DNA of 43,580 bases. It comes from Desulfovibrio sp. GTDB lineage: Bacteria; Desulfobacterota; Desulfovibrionia; Desulfovibrionales; Desulfovibrionaceae. The stretch is taken from positions 1 to 43,580 of the forward strand of contig JAISKZ010000032.1 of assembly GCA_031260725.1 (NCBI GenBank), given 5' to 3'. This document shows positions 16,318 to 25,029 of the stretch, piece by piece. The notes under the pieces are model-generated. The model saw nothing but the letters and a program-made list of their open reading frames with translations, was not told the origin of the DNA and did no database searches. The number at the start of each line of letters is the position of its first letter. Within the stretch, counting starts at the first letter, position 1. The position numbers were made by a program, and so were the translations under genes.

Positions 16318-17397
16318 ATGTCAATTATAAAATTGCCGCAGTTGACCATACATAATCCGACGCCAGCCGTAAGGCGACATACGCCCGTTCTTGTCTTTTT
16401 GGCCGGGATATGGCTCTGCTCGCTGCCGGTGGCCTGTCTTTCCGGCCCCATGCCTATAAGCGCGGTGGATGTGTTTTTGGCGCTGGCAGCCCGTCTTGGC
16501 CTTGCGGATGCCCCGGCGGAAGCGGCGCACCTGCTTGTGGTGGGCGATATACGTCTGGCGCGTGTTGTCATGGCGGCATTGTGCGGCGGCGCTCTTTCCA
16601 CGGCTGGCGTCACACTGCAGGGCGTTTTGAGAAACCCCTTGGCGGATCCCTTTACGCTGGGTATTTCCGCAGGCGCGGCTTGCGGAGCGAGCATGGTAAT
16701 CGCGCTTGGCGGCGCGATTGTGAATGCCGGCATGTCTGCTTTCTCACAGGCTGGCCTTGTCGCGCCCGCCGCCCTTGCAGGAGCGCTGCTGGCGCTGTTC
16801 GGCGCGCTCTGCCTCGGTGCCGGGGGCGAGGGGGCGTTGCGCCGCGAACGCGTTGTGCTTGCCGGCATTGCCGTCTCCGCATTTCTGGGGGCACTGGTGG
16901 CGCTCATCAAAGCGCTGAATGAAGAATCCGTCACCAGCATTGTTTTCTGGATTCTGGGTTCGCTGCAGGGCCGCGGATGGGAGAATCTGCCAATGCTGCT
17001 CTGCACGCTGGTGCCTGGATTCGCGCTGGTGTGCATAAATTGGAGAAAGCTCGATGTGCTCTGCCTTGGCGATGATACGGCAGCCCATCTGGGGATTTCT
17101 GTGGGAAGCGCGCGTTTCTGGCTTTTGGCCGGTGCCGGCTGCATGAGCGCCGGTTGTGTGGCTGTGGCGGGGATTATCGCTTTTGTAGGTCTGGTTGTCC
17201 CCCACATACTGCGCCTTGTGCTGGGGGCCGGGCACGGTCCGCTGCTCACTGGCGCTTTTTTCGGCGGCGGTCTTATGCTTGTATGGGCCGACGCGCTGGC
17301 CCGCAACCTGCCGGGCGGCGGACAGGAATTGCCTGTCGGCGTTGTCACGGCCCTGTTGGGCGGACCGTTTTTCGCTCTGCTGGTGGGCAGGCGCTGA
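16318..17397 (+). CDS. FecCD/BtuC-type ABC transporter permease
   Basis: 359 residues, the membrane subunit of an importer for a metal chelate or corrinoid. About nine to ten hydrophobic segments are visible. Family phrases include LRNPLADPFTLGISAGAACGA (the coupling-loop region of BtuC/FhuB/FecCD; residues about 103-123), VLAGIAVSAFLGALVALI, and FVGLVVPHILRLVLG near the C-terminus. Length is slightly above the family norm of about 330. It begins one base after the cbiK stop and its TGA overlaps the ATG of the ATPase by one base. With the binding protein downstream it makes a complete importer. The substrate cannot be read from the sequence; the riboswitch and neighbours suggest cobalt, a corrinoid or a tetrapyrrole. 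Confidence 0.9.
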   Translation: MSIIKLPQLTIHNPTPAVRRHTPVLVFLAGIWLCSLPVACLSGPMPISAVDVFLALAARLGLADAPAEAAHLLVVGDIRLARVVMAALCGGALSTAGVTLQGVLRNPLADPFTLGISAGAACGASMVIALGGAIVNAGMSAFSQAGLVAPAALAGALLALFGALCLGAGGEGALRRERVVLAGIAVSAFLGALVALIKALNEESVTSIVFWILGSLQGRGWENLPMLLCTLVPGFALVCINWRKLDVLCLGDDTAAHLGISVGSARFWLLAGAGCMSAGCVAVAGIIAFVGLVVPHILRLVLGAGHGPLLTGAFFGGGLMLVWADALARNLPGGGQELPVGVVTALLGGPFFALLVGRR

Positions 17398-18263
17398 TGC
17401 TGCGCGTGCGCGACCTTACAGCATGGTATGGCGAACGACTTGTGCTGAACGGTTTGAGTTTTACCATAGGCGCTGGCGAATGCGTGGCCTTGCTCGGGCA
17501 AAACGGCAGCGGCAAAACTACACTCCTGCGTGCGATTTCGGGCGTGCTGCGGCACACGGGCGGTGCAATCTCGCTGCAGGGCACTCCCCTGCAGAATATT
17601 AAGCCGCGTTTACGCGCGCAACTTTGTGCAGTTGTGCCGCAGCATGAAGAAATCCCCCCAGGACTGACGGCACGCGAAATGGCGCTGCTTGGCCGCTACA
17701 CCTGGCTTTCCTGGCTCGGCGTTTACAGCCGCAAAGACTATACGGCGGCTGACGCGGCGCTGACGGCCGTTGGGGCTCGCGAATTGAGCGGAAGAGCCGT
17801 CTCCGGACTTTCTGGCGGAGAACGACAGCGGGTTCTGCTCGCGCGAGCGTTCGCGCAGGAAAGCCCCCTGCTCATGCTGGACGAACCGGCGACAGGTCTT
17901 GACCCTGCGCACATGACGGAAATTTTTGACCTGCTTGAACGTCGCCGTGCCGTCGGCGCCTGTGTGTTCATGGCCGTGCACGACTATAATCTGGCCGCGC
18001 TCTATGCCACGCGCCTGCTTGGCCTGAAAGACGGCCGTCTGGTGTTTGACGGGCCTGTGGAGGCGATGATGACCGAGGCGAATCTCAACGCGTTGTACAA
18101 CGCTCCTTTCTGCGTTATGCCGCATCCGAAATTCGAACTGCCGCAGGCTTTGACGGGGAAGGCCAATGGGCCGTGGGATCATGCTCCCCATCATGCCCGC
18201 GAAGGCGGAAATCCGGCGTCATTTCAAAACGTGACCGGATTCCTCGGGCAAGACAAGGAATGA
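17397..18263 (+). CDS. FecE/BtuD-type ABC ATPase with repeat-derived C-terminus
   Basis: 288 residues from the ATG at 17397, which overlaps the permease stop by one base; the frame is open from 17154 but that part is inside the permease gene. Walker A is LLGQNGSGKTT, the signature LSGGERQRVLLARA, Walker B LLMLDEPATGLD, and the H-loop VHDYN. It powers the importer with the permease. The last 25 or so residues (HHAREGGNPASF...) do not belong to the family: they are translated from a dispersed palindromic repeat (18191-18265) that also supplies the stop codon. The normal protein probably ended near residue 260. The core is intact, so activity is likely retained. Confidence 0.9.
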   Translation: MLRVRDLTAWYGERLVLNGLSFTIGAGECVALLGQNGSGKTTLLRAISGVLRHTGGAISLQGTPLQNIKPRLRAQLCAVVPQHEEIPPGLTAREMALLGRYTWLSWLGVYSRKDYTAADAALTAVGARELSGRAVSGLSGGERQRVLLARAFAQESPLLMLDEPATGLDPAHMTEIFDLLERRRAVGACVFMAVHDYNLAALYATRLLGLKDGRLVFDGPVEAMMTEANLNALYNAPFCVMPHPKFELPQALTGKANGPWDHAPHHAREGGNPASFQNVTGFLGQDKE

Positions 18264-18265
18264 CG
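18191..18265. repeat. dispersed palindromic (REP/MITE-like) element
   Basis: The left half reads TCATGCCCGCGAAGGCGGAAATCCGG (18191-18216) in outline, and the right half, in reverse complement, reads CGTCATTCCTTGTCTTG... to AATCCGG. The two halves match at the ends (TCAT versus TCATT) and at ATCCGG/CCGGAT (18211-18216 and 18235-18240). It belongs to the common bacterial type with consensus like CATTCCCGCGAAAGCGGGAATC. It overlaps the 3' end of the ATPase gene and provides its stop. Only one copy is seen in the window. Confidence 0.6.
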
Positions 18266-18315
18266 CTGCCCGCATGAAAACTTTGCGGATTGGCCAAGAG
18301 CCTTCAGGAGCACAA

Positions 18316-19224
18316 ATGAAAAATACTGCGACAGGTCTCGCGTTTCTGTGCCTGCTGCTCAGCCCGCTTATGCTCGTTGCATCAGACGCGGCACAAATAA
18401 CTGACGACACAGGCCGTAGCGTGACGCTGAACACGCCTGTCACGCGCGTTATCGCGCTGTACGGCGCTTTTAATGAATTACTGACGGCGCTTGATGCGGC
18501 CGATTGCCTTGTCGCCCGCACAGCGTCTGACGCGGAATTTCCGGCCATAGCCCACCTGCCGGCTATCGGCACGCACATGCGCCCCAATGCTGAACTGATT
18601 GTGGCCCAAAAGCCGGATGTGGTTCTGCAACTCGCCGGGCGTCAGGAAGCGCTGGTGCAGGCAGAATCCCTGCGTGCGCTGGGCATTGATGTGCTGACCT
18701 TCACCATGGAGTCTTTTGAAGACATATTTCGCGTCACCTCCGTCATGGGAGAACTTGTCGGACGCCAGGAGCAGGCAACCGTGCTTGTCGCCAGTTTTCG
18801 CGGGCGACTCGCGGCTCTGTACGCGCGCTGCAGTGAGCAAAAACAACCGCGCGCGCGCGTATTTTATGAAGTGCGTTACCCCAATCTGCTGGCCGCCGGA
18901 ACATGCGGCATTGTAAATGAAATCATCACCGCTGCCTGTGGGGAAAATGTGGTGCGGGAGCCCAAAAAACTGGTGCGCTGTAATGAGGAAACCCTGATTT
19001 TGTCTGATCCGGACATCTACATAGTGCAGCAAGGTCCCATGAACCCTGCACCGCCGCTGCCAGCAGACCGCCCTCACTACAGGGCTCTGCGCGCCGTGCG
19101 CGCGAGCCGGGTGCTGACGGCGGATGAAAAACGCTTTGCCAGGCCTGGACCGCGCGCCATTGATGCAGCTGAAGAACTGTCGGACGAACTTCTCGCATAC
19201 CTGATTCGCCAGAGCAGCCAATAA
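18316..19224 (+). CDS. periplasmic substrate-binding protein (BtuF/FecB-type)
   Basis: 302 residues from the ATG at 18316, chosen because CAGGAG lies 6 bases upstream; the in-frame ATG at 18274 is at the end of the palindromic repeat. A signal peptide covers about residues 1-25 (LAFLCLLLSPLMLVASDAA). The mature part begins QITDDTGRSVTLN, the classic start of class III binding proteins, then contains NAELIVAQKPDVVLQL and LRALGIDVLTF with the long connecting helix. It delivers the substrate to the permease and ATPase just upstream. No Cys for lipid anchoring is seen, so it is probably soluble in the periplasm. No TonB-dependent receptor is present nearby. Confidence 0.88.
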   Translation: MKNTATGLAFLCLLLSPLMLVASDAAQITDDTGRSVTLNTPVTRVIALYGAFNELLTALDAADCLVARTASDAEFPAIAHLPAIGTHMRPNAELIVAQKPDVVLQLAGRQEALVQAESLRALGIDVLTFTMESFEDIFRVTSVMGELVGRQEQATVLVASFRGRLAALYARCSEQKQPRARVFYEVRYPNLLAAGTCGIVNEIITAACGENVVREPKKLVRCNEETLILSDPDIYIVQQGPMNPAPPLPADRPHYRALRAVRASRVLTADEKRFARPGPRAIDAAEELSDELLAYLIRQSSQ

Positions 19225-19263
19225 CTGGCTTTCCTATGAAACTGCCGATACGGACAAAAAATC

Positions 19264-19998
19264 GTGTGCAAACAAAACTCGCTCTCCGGAACTCTCTATG
19301 GCGTGGGCGTTGGGCCTGGAGCTCCGGATCTGCTGACGCTCAGGGCAGTGAACGTGCTCGCGAAAGTGGACGCCATTCTTGCCGCAGCCTCGCCTCGCAA
19401 CGATTATTCAACAGCACTCAACACTGTACGGACCTGGTTGCGACCGGATGTGCAGATAGTGCGTCTGGAATTTCCCATGACACGGCAGGCCGATGTATTG
19501 CGGCAGGCATGGCGCGAAGCGGCACGGCGCACACTGGAAACGCTGAATGGAGGGAAGAGTGCAGCTTTTCTAACCGTCGGCGACCCGCTCATTTACAGCA
19601 CATTCGGCTATCTTTTGCGCACGCTCAAAAAAAGCGCACCGCATGTGTCCGTGGAGATAGTGCCCGGCGTCGCCTCATTTCAGGCGGCCGCCGCGCGCGC
19701 TGGCACTGTACTCTGCGAAGGCAGGCAGAGTCTGCGCCTTATACCCGGCATCAACAGTGCGGCAGAACTCACAAAAGAACTGACCGGAGCAGACACGGTC
19801 GTTATTTTAAAAGCCTACCGCAACATAGCTGAGATACATGAGGCCCTGCGCGCAAGCGGCCGCGACAAAACCTGCCTTATGGCCTGTCATGTTGAGCAGC
19901 CCGAAGAACACATCACGCTGGGACTGTCTGGGACTGTGGGCACGCCGCCTTATATGTCGTTGATTGTAAGCAGAAAGGACGAAACTGACGGGGAGTGA
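19264..19998 (+). CDS. cobI: precorrin-2/cobalt-factor II C20-methyltransferase
   Basis: 244 residues starting at GTG 19264. It transfers a methyl group from S-adenosylmethionine to C-20 of (cobalt-)precorrin-2, the step after CbiK. Motifs of the tetrapyrrole methylase family are LYGVGVGPGAPDLLTLRA at the N-terminus, FLTVGDPLIYSTFGYL (about 99-114) and VEIVPGVASFQAAAA (about 132-146); YSTF after GDP is typical of CobI/CbiL. Length fits the family. The gene closes the riboswitch-controlled operon. Placement of a periplasmic chelatase with a cytoplasmic methyltransferase is odd but I know the same order from Desulfovibrio vulgaris. Confidence 0.9.
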   Translation: MCKQNSLSGTLYGVGVGPGAPDLLTLRAVNVLAKVDAILAAASPRNDYSTALNTVRTWLRPDVQIVRLEFPMTRQADVLRQAWREAARRTLETLNGGKSAAFLTVGDPLIYSTFGYLLRTLKKSAPHVSVEIVPGVASFQAAAARAGTVLCEGRQSLRLIPGINSAAELTKELTGADTVVILKAYRNIAEIHEALRASGRDKTCLMACHVEQPEEHITLGLSGTVGTPPYMSLIVSRKDETDGE

Positions 19999-20068
19999 TT
20001 CAAACGGAGGGAAAAGTCGGACAACTCAACTTAATCGGACAGGCAAACCGTCAAAACGGAGGCCACTG

Positions 20069-20099
20069 TCAGATCAGGTCTGATGGGATAGACCCATCA
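20069..20099 (+). terminator. tandem short inverted repeats downstream of cobI
   Basis: TCAGA-TCAGG-TCTGA (20069-20083) and TGATGGG-ATAGA-CCCATCA (20081-20099) are two small overlapping stems in the 250-base space between the convergent cobI and sppA genes. No T run follows, so an intrinsic terminator is weakly supported. The rest of that space shows nothing I recognise. Confidence 0.3.
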
Positions 20100-20249
20100 C
20101 ATATACCCGACTAATATATCGGTCGTATTATTAACCGGCGTCATCCGGCGGTGGCGCTGGTTGCCCATGTGGTGATGCCAGACATTTCAAGAATGATAAA
20201 ATAGCTCGAAAATTTTAGATACGTTTGCCTTGGTTCGCGCACGCCTTGT

Positions 20250-21263
20250 TTAGAACTGGTACAGGAAAACAGGTGTGCGCCAGTCTCCGGCCGCCGCGCC
20301 GTCAATGTCCAGCCCAAACCAGGCTTTCAGTTTGTCGTTCAGCCAGAAGGTCTTCTTTTTGCATGTCAGCAGGTTGCGTTCAAAAGGCACGCCTGTTTGC
20401 AGGGCAAGCCAGCGATGGGCGGAGTCCTGGCCGCCCAGTTCGTCCACCAGACCGATCTGTTTAGCTTCCCGTCCCGTAAAAATTTTGCCGTTGGCGAGCT
20501 GGGCCACTTGTTCGCGCGGCATGTGCCGCCCCTGTGCCACGATGTCGGTAAACTGCGTGTGCATGTCTGCAAGCACGCCCTCAAAATAGCTTTTTTCTTC
20601 GGAAGTCAGTTCCCGCAGATAGGAGCCGGCGTTTTTGTAGGGCGCGGTGACAAGCGTTTGCTGCCCTATGCCGATTTTATCAAACAGGCCCTGCAACTGC
20701 GGTATGTCCATGCGCACGCCGATGGAGCCGGTGACTGTGGATGGACTGGCGAATACTCTATTCCCGGCCATGCTGATCATAAGACCGCCCGACGCGGCAA
20801 CGGCGCCCATGCTTACAGCCACGGGCCTGCTTTCGGCGAGCCCGGCCAAAGCGGAATAAAGCTCTTGTGAGGCCGCCGCCCCGCCGCCGGGTGAATCCAC
20901 CCGCACAAGTACGCCTTTGACGTTTAGGCGGCGTTCAATATCGTGTATCCATTGCAATGCCTCGCTGACGTCCATAATCGGCCCGCGCACCGTGACAAGG
21001 GCAATACGCTCCCCATCGTTAAGCAGTTCCCCGCCGTTGTCATTGAAGCTGAACAGGAGTCCTGCGGCAAGCGCCGTCACAACAGCCACCGTCCAGAAGA
21101 TGAGGGGATGCCGCTTGCGAAACGGCCGACGAAAAAGATGCCGCCAGACATCGCCCGGAATTTTGGCGAGCGGACAGGCGCCGACGCAGTTTTCGCGTGA
21201 AGCGGAAGCGTCTGTCAGGGCGCTGCCGCGCTCTTTTTCAAAAGCAAACTGATCGGTTGTCAC
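20250..21263 (-). CDS. sppA: signal peptide peptidase SppA (short form)
   Basis: 337 residues starting at GTG 21263. This membrane-bound serine protease degrades cleaved signal peptides. One membrane anchor lies at about 54-72 (LIFWTVAVVTALAAGLLFSF) after a basic stretch. The ClpP-like fold shows VRVDSPGGGAAASQELY (120-136), Ser158 in VAASGG (nucleophile) and Lys210 in APYKNAGS (general base); the spacing of 52 residues equals that of the Bacillus SppA dyad. Length is typical of short-form SppA. The N-terminal 50 residues, with two Cys and a basic patch, are longer than usual. It overlaps the acyl-CoA ligase stop (GTGA) and is co-transcribed with it. Confidence 0.92.
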   Translation of the reverse strand: MTTDQFAFEKERGSALTDASASRENCVGACPLAKIPGDVWRHLFRRPFRKRHPLIFWTVAVVTALAAGLLFSFNDNGGELLNDGERIALVTVRGPIMDVSEALQWIHDIERRLNVKGVLVRVDSPGGGAAASQELYSALAGLAESRPVAVSMGAVAASGGLMISMAGNRVFASPSTVTGSIGVRMDIPQLQGLFDKIGIGQQTLVTAPYKNAGSYLRELTSEEKSYFEGVLADMHTQFTDIVAQGRHMPREQVAQLANGKIFTGREAKQIGLVDELGGQDSAHRWLALQTGVPFERNLLTCKKKTFWLNDKLKAWFGLDIDGAAAGDWRTPVFLYQF

Positions 21264-22936
21264 TGCAAAGCCTCCGGCCAGCGTTCCGCAGCCAGTTCCC
21301 GCAATTTGTATTTTTGAATTTTGCCGCTGGCTGTGAGCGGAAATCTTTCTATTATTGCAATATATTTAGGAATTTTAAACCAGGATATTTTGCCGCGGCA
21401 AAAATCGCGCACATCTTCAGGCAGCACATCCGCTCCTGCACGGGGGATGACAAATGCCCCGACTTCTTCACCGTACCTACGGCTCGGCACGCCCACCACC
21501 TGCACATCCAGCACGCCTTCCATTTGCAGCAGAAATTCTTCCACCTCGCGCGGATAGACGTTTTCTCCGCCGCGGATGATCATGTCCTTGATGCGTCCGG
21601 TCACGCGTACATAGCCGTGCTTGTCCATAACGCCCAGATCTCCGGAATGCAGCCAGCCTTCCGGGCTGATGGCCTTGGCCGTATCTTCGGGCATTTTATA
21701 ATAGCCCTTCATGACATTGTAGCCTCGGCAGAGAATTTCGCCCACTTCGCCGCGGGGCAGTTCCTCACATGTATCCGGGTCGCCTATGCGCACTTCAATG
21801 CCGGGCATGGCGCAGCCCACGGTTTCGCACCGTAATGTGAGGGGATCATTGATGTCTGACTGCGTCATCACCGGCGAGCCTTCTGTCAATCCGTAACAGA
21901 TGGTGATTTCTTTCATGTACATATCTTCCACAACACGGCGCATGAGCGGCTCAGGGCAGACGGAACCGGACATGATGCCGGTGCGCAGGCTTGAAACGTC
22001 AACGCGTTTGAAAAGCTTGTGTTCAAGTTCGGCCAGAAACATGGTGGGCACACCGTAAAGTGCGGTGCAGCGCTCGCTATCCACAGCGACCAGGGCTTTC
22101 AGGGGATTGAATGTTTCCAGAATGACCATGGTTGTGCCGTGGTTGACGCATGCCATAACGCCCAGCACACAGCCGTAACAGTGAAAAAGCGGTACAGTGA
22201 GGCACAGACGGTCTTTTTCTGTAAAACCCTGATGCCGGCCTATCCAGTAACCGTTCAGACCCACGCCGACATGCGTCAGCATGACGCCGCGCGGAAAGCC
22301 TGTGGTGCCTGATGTGTATTGCATATTGATCACTTCCCACGGGTCAAGGGATGCCTGGCGGGCTTTATAGTCCTCATCGTCAGTCATCACGGACATGGCC
22401 AGGATTTCCGGCACGGAATACATGCCCCGGTGTTTTTCAGCCCCCAGAAAGCACACCCGCTTCAGACGCGGCAGTGCTGCACAGCGTATATCCGCGCGTT
22501 GCCGCGTACGCAGTTCTGGAACAATATCATAGAGGGTGGCCAAAAAATCGTGGTCGCGCAGTCCGTCGATAATGAAGATGTTTTCGCATTCGGAGTGCTG
22601 CAGCAAATAGCGCAGCTCGTGTTCGCGGTAGTTGGTGTTGACCGTCAGCAGAATGGCCCCTATCTTGGCAGTGGCAAATTGCAGCGTCACCCAGTAGGGC
22701 ACGTTTGTGGCCCACACAGCCACCTTTTCGCCTTTTTGCACGCCAAGAGCCATCAGCCCTTTGGCAAACTGATCCACTATGGTAGCAAATTCCCGCCAGG
22801 TTTTACGGTAGTTGCGGTCAGCGTAAACCACGGCTTCCACATCGGGGAAACGATCCGCCGTATGGTCGAGAATCTGCCCCAGAGTCCATTCGCGCAGCTC
22901 AAACTGCGCCTGACGTTCGCGTACTTTTTCGTCCAT
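21260..22936 (-). CDS. AMP-forming acyl-CoA synthetase (fatty acid-CoA ligase family)
   Basis: 558 residues. It activates a carboxylic acid to acyl-AMP and then acyl-CoA. Motifs of the ANL superfamily are YTSGTTGFPRGVMLTH (P-loop like, about 211-226), ICYGLTEGSPV (A5), LHSGDLG (A7), GRIKDMIIRGGENVYPREVEE (hinge A8) and GKIQKYKLRE with the catalytic C-terminal Lys (A10). Length fits medium or long-chain ligases. It lies 14 bases after a gene for an XRE-cupin regulator, which probably controls it, and overlaps sppA. The acid substrate is not readable; the XRE-cupin plus ligase pairing is frequent in Desulfovibrio-type genomes, as I recall. Confidence 0.9.
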   Translation of the reverse strand: MDEKVRERQAQFELREWTLGQILDHTADRFPDVEAVVYADRNYRKTWREFATIVDQFAKGLMALGVQKGEKVAVWATNVPYWVTLQFATAKIGAILLTVNTNYREHELRYLLQHSECENIFIIDGLRDHDFLATLYDIVPELRTRQRADIRCAALPRLKRVCFLGAEKHRGMYSVPEILAMSVMTDDEDYKARQASLDPWEVINMQYTSGTTGFPRGVMLTHVGVGLNGYWIGRHQGFTEKDRLCLTVPLFHCYGCVLGVMACVNHGTTMVILETFNPLKALVAVDSERCTALYGVPTMFLAELEHKLFKRVDVSSLRTGIMSGSVCPEPLMRRVVEDMYMKEITICYGLTEGSPVMTQSDINDPLTLRCETVGCAMPGIEVRIGDPDTCEELPRGEVGEILCRGYNVMKGYYKMPEDTAKAISPEGWLHSGDLGVMDKHGYVRVTGRIKDMIIRGGENVYPREVEEFLLQMEGVLDVQVVGVPSRRYGEEVGAFVIPRAGADVLPEDVRDFCRGKISWFKIPKYIAIIERFPLTASGKIQKYKLRELAAERWPEALQ

Positions 22937-22950
22937 GCCCTTCTCTGTGT

Positions 22951-23520
22951 TCAGGAACTGTAGATGACTGCCAGGATCTGCGCCGGTTCATTGCCCGCCG
23001 CGCCCGCGTAGTGTGGCACTATGGAATTGTAATAAATGGTTTCGCCGGCCCTGAGTATATGCTTTTCACGCCCGTAAATCACAAGCATTTCGCCCTCAAG
23101 CACCAGCATGAACTCTTCGCCCTGATGGGAAATGAGCTTGTGTTCTTCGCCTGCATCGGGGAGCATTGTGATGAAAAAGGGATCCATGTTGCGGTCGCTC
23201 TTGCCCTGGCCGAGGGAGCGGTGCACATACGTCGGGCGCGCCGCATGGCCGGTATGAAGAGCGTGGGCTTTCTTCCCTTCGCCGATGCTGGAGATGACGG
23301 GGTCGCGCGTTTCCTGATCGTCCATAAAGGTGCCTAGACGCACACCGAGAGCACGGGCCACTTTTTGCAGCGGGCCAAGACTTGGATAAATTTCGCCGCT
23401 TTCCAGCTTGTCAAGAAATTCAACGCCAAGCCCCGTGTTGTCTGCCAGATCAGGCAAACCGATGCCGCGTTCCTGCCTGAAAGAGCGTATTCTCGCGCCA
23501 ATGCCGGATTCAGTAGACAC
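22951..23520 (-). CDS. XRE-family transcriptional regulator with C-terminal cupin
   Basis: 189 residues starting at GTG 23520, with AGGAG 7 bases upstream. Residues 8-62 form a helix-turn-helix domain (IRSFRQERGIGLPDLADNTG, VEFLDKLESGEIYPSLGPL). Residues 112-187 form a small cupin barrel (HQGEEFMLVLEGEMLV, LRAGETIYYNSIVPHYA), which would bind an effector. It lies immediately upstream of the acyl-CoA ligase, so it is probably its regulator, sensing an acid or acyl-CoA. The promoter would lie in the 220-base gap shared with the divergent purH gene. Confidence 0.88.
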   Translation of the reverse strand: MSTESGIGARIRSFRQERGIGLPDLADNTGLGVEFLDKLESGEIYPSLGPLQKVARALGVRLGTFMDDQETRDPVISSIGEGKKAHALHTGHAARPTYVHRSLGQGKSDRNMDPFFITMLPDAGEEHKLISHQGEEFMLVLEGEMLVIYGREKHILRAGETIYYNSIVPHYAGAAGNEPAQILAVIYSS

Positions 23521-23744
23521 TTCAGGCTCCTGTTTGCACTGCTGGTTGACTGGTTAAAGATGGATCGGCACAATAGCGAAAAGCTGATTTCCCCGCAAGC
23601 CTGCTGCAGCGCCTTCACCTTTTTCAGCGAAACAGCAGTATATCAAATTGTTATATGTAACCATTTTTGATTATTGTCTTTTATTTTTTAGGCCCCTGCA
23701 CGGCGTTTTGTGATAATAACGCCGGAAACCACACCGGAGGCGGC

Positions 23745-25022
23745 ATGTCGGATATGAAGGCCATGTACAGCACTGTTCATAAAGATGCTTTCCCCGAGAC
23801 AATGACCATTTTGCTCGGGGAGGAAAAACTTGTCTATAAAAAGCGCGTCTGGACGATTGATAACGAAGAAAAAGGCCTGCGTTACGGCGAAAATCCCGAT
23901 CAGCCGGCCGCGCTCTATGCCCTGCGGGGTGGTGCGATCACCTGTGGCGGGCTTGCCTGGCGCGGACCTGAACACGGTATTGTCTCTGTGCTTACCGAAA
24001 CGCAGATGATTCAGGCGGGCAAGCATCCGGGAAAGACAAACCTCACGGATGTGGACAACGGCGCCAACATACTCCAGTATCTTGCAGAACGCCCGGCCGC
24101 GCTTGTTTTGAAGCACAACAACCCCTGCGGCGCCGCCTGGACTGAGGAGGGTGTGGCGTGCGCGCTCACGCATGCCGTCATGTGCGACCGCATTGCCGCT
24201 TTCGGAGGCGTGGTAGTCGTGAACCGGTCGTTCAGCCGTGAGGCGGCGGAAATTGTGGCCTCGGCGTATTTTGAAGTGGTGGCCGCGCCTGCCTTTGAAG
24301 AAGGCGTGGTGCAAATTTTGAAAAACCGTAAAAATTTGCGCATTTTGGAACTTCCAGGTCTTGCACGTCTTGCGGAGTTGACGCGATCCGCGTTTCTGGA
24401 TCTCAAAAGTCTCTCTGACGGCGGCATTATTTTGCAGAAATCTTTTGTCAGCCGCATTCGCGCCGCTGATGATTTTTTGCCCGCCGAGGCGACCACGCGG
24501 GAAGGCCTTGCCGTTACGACGCGCCACCCCACAAAAATGGAGATGGACGATTTGCGTTTTGCCTGGGCCGTGGAGGCGGGCGTCACGTCCAATTCCGTTA
24601 TTTTTGTCCGCAACGGGGCCACGCTGGCCATCGGCACCGGTGAACAGGATCGTGTAGGCTGCGTGGAACTGGCTGTCCACAAGGCGTATACAAAACATGC
24701 CGATGCGCTGGCGTTCAGAGAACTTGGGCTTTCTCTCTACGAACTTAAACAAAGGGCTGCCGAGGATCCGGGCATGCAGGAAAAACTGGCGGATATTGAG
24801 CGCCGCACGCACGGAGCCCGCGCCGGTCTTGCCGGTTCAGCTCTGATTTCAGACGGCTTTTTCCCCTTCCGTGACGGGGTGGATGTGGCCGTACGCGAAG
24901 GCGTTACGGCCATTGCCCAGCCGGGCGGCTCGCTGCGCGACGCGGAAGTGATTATGGCTTGCAATGAGGCAAAGCCGCAGGTGGCGATGCTGTTTACAGG
25001 TCAGCGCTCGTTTAGACATTAG
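23745..25022 (+). CDS. purH: stand-alone AICAR formyltransferase (PurH C-terminal type)
   Basis: 425 residues from the ATG at 23745 with GGAGG just upstream; the frame is open from 23667. It formylates AICAR to FAICAR with 10-formyl-tetrahydrofolate in purine synthesis. Seen motifs are RYGENPDQPAALYAL (residues about 45-59), KHNNPCGAA (catalytic Lys-His pair of the family), DRIAAFGGVVVVNR and the C-terminal DGFFPFRDGVD, AIAQPGGSLRDAEVI. The N-terminal IMP cyclohydrolase domain of bifunctional PurH (about 520 residues) is absent, so ring closure to IMP must be done by a separate enzyme. It ends 7 bases before cbiA, which may be co-transcribed. Confidence 0.88.
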   Translation: MSDMKAMYSTVHKDAFPETMTILLGEEKLVYKKRVWTIDNEEKGLRYGENPDQPAALYALRGGAITCGGLAWRGPEHGIVSVLTETQMIQAGKHPGKTNLTDVDNGANILQYLAERPAALVLKHNNPCGAAWTEEGVACALTHAVMCDRIAAFGGVVVVNRSFSREAAEIVASAYFEVVAAPAFEEGVVQILKNRKNLRILELPGLARLAELTRSAFLDLKSLSDGGIILQKSFVSRIRAADDFLPAEATTREGLAVTTRHPTKMEMDDLRFAWAVEAGVTSNSVIFVRNGATLAIGTGEQDRVGCVELAVHKAYTKHADALAFRELGLSLYELKQRAAEDPGMQEKLADIERRTHGARAGLAGSALISDGFFPFRDGVDVAVREGVTAIAQPGGSLRDAEVIMACNEAKPQVAMLFTGQRSFRH

Positions 25023-25029
25023 TCGGCGC

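Noticed and set aside
16311..17555. 414-codon minus-strand frame opposite the permease
   Set aside because: Composition-driven open frame rich in Pro, Ala, Ser and Arg; the plus strand encodes a clear FecCD permease.
19999..20249. Transposase fragment between cobI and sppA
   Set aside because: The translated frames give no phrase I can tie to a transposase family; only short inverted repeats are visible.
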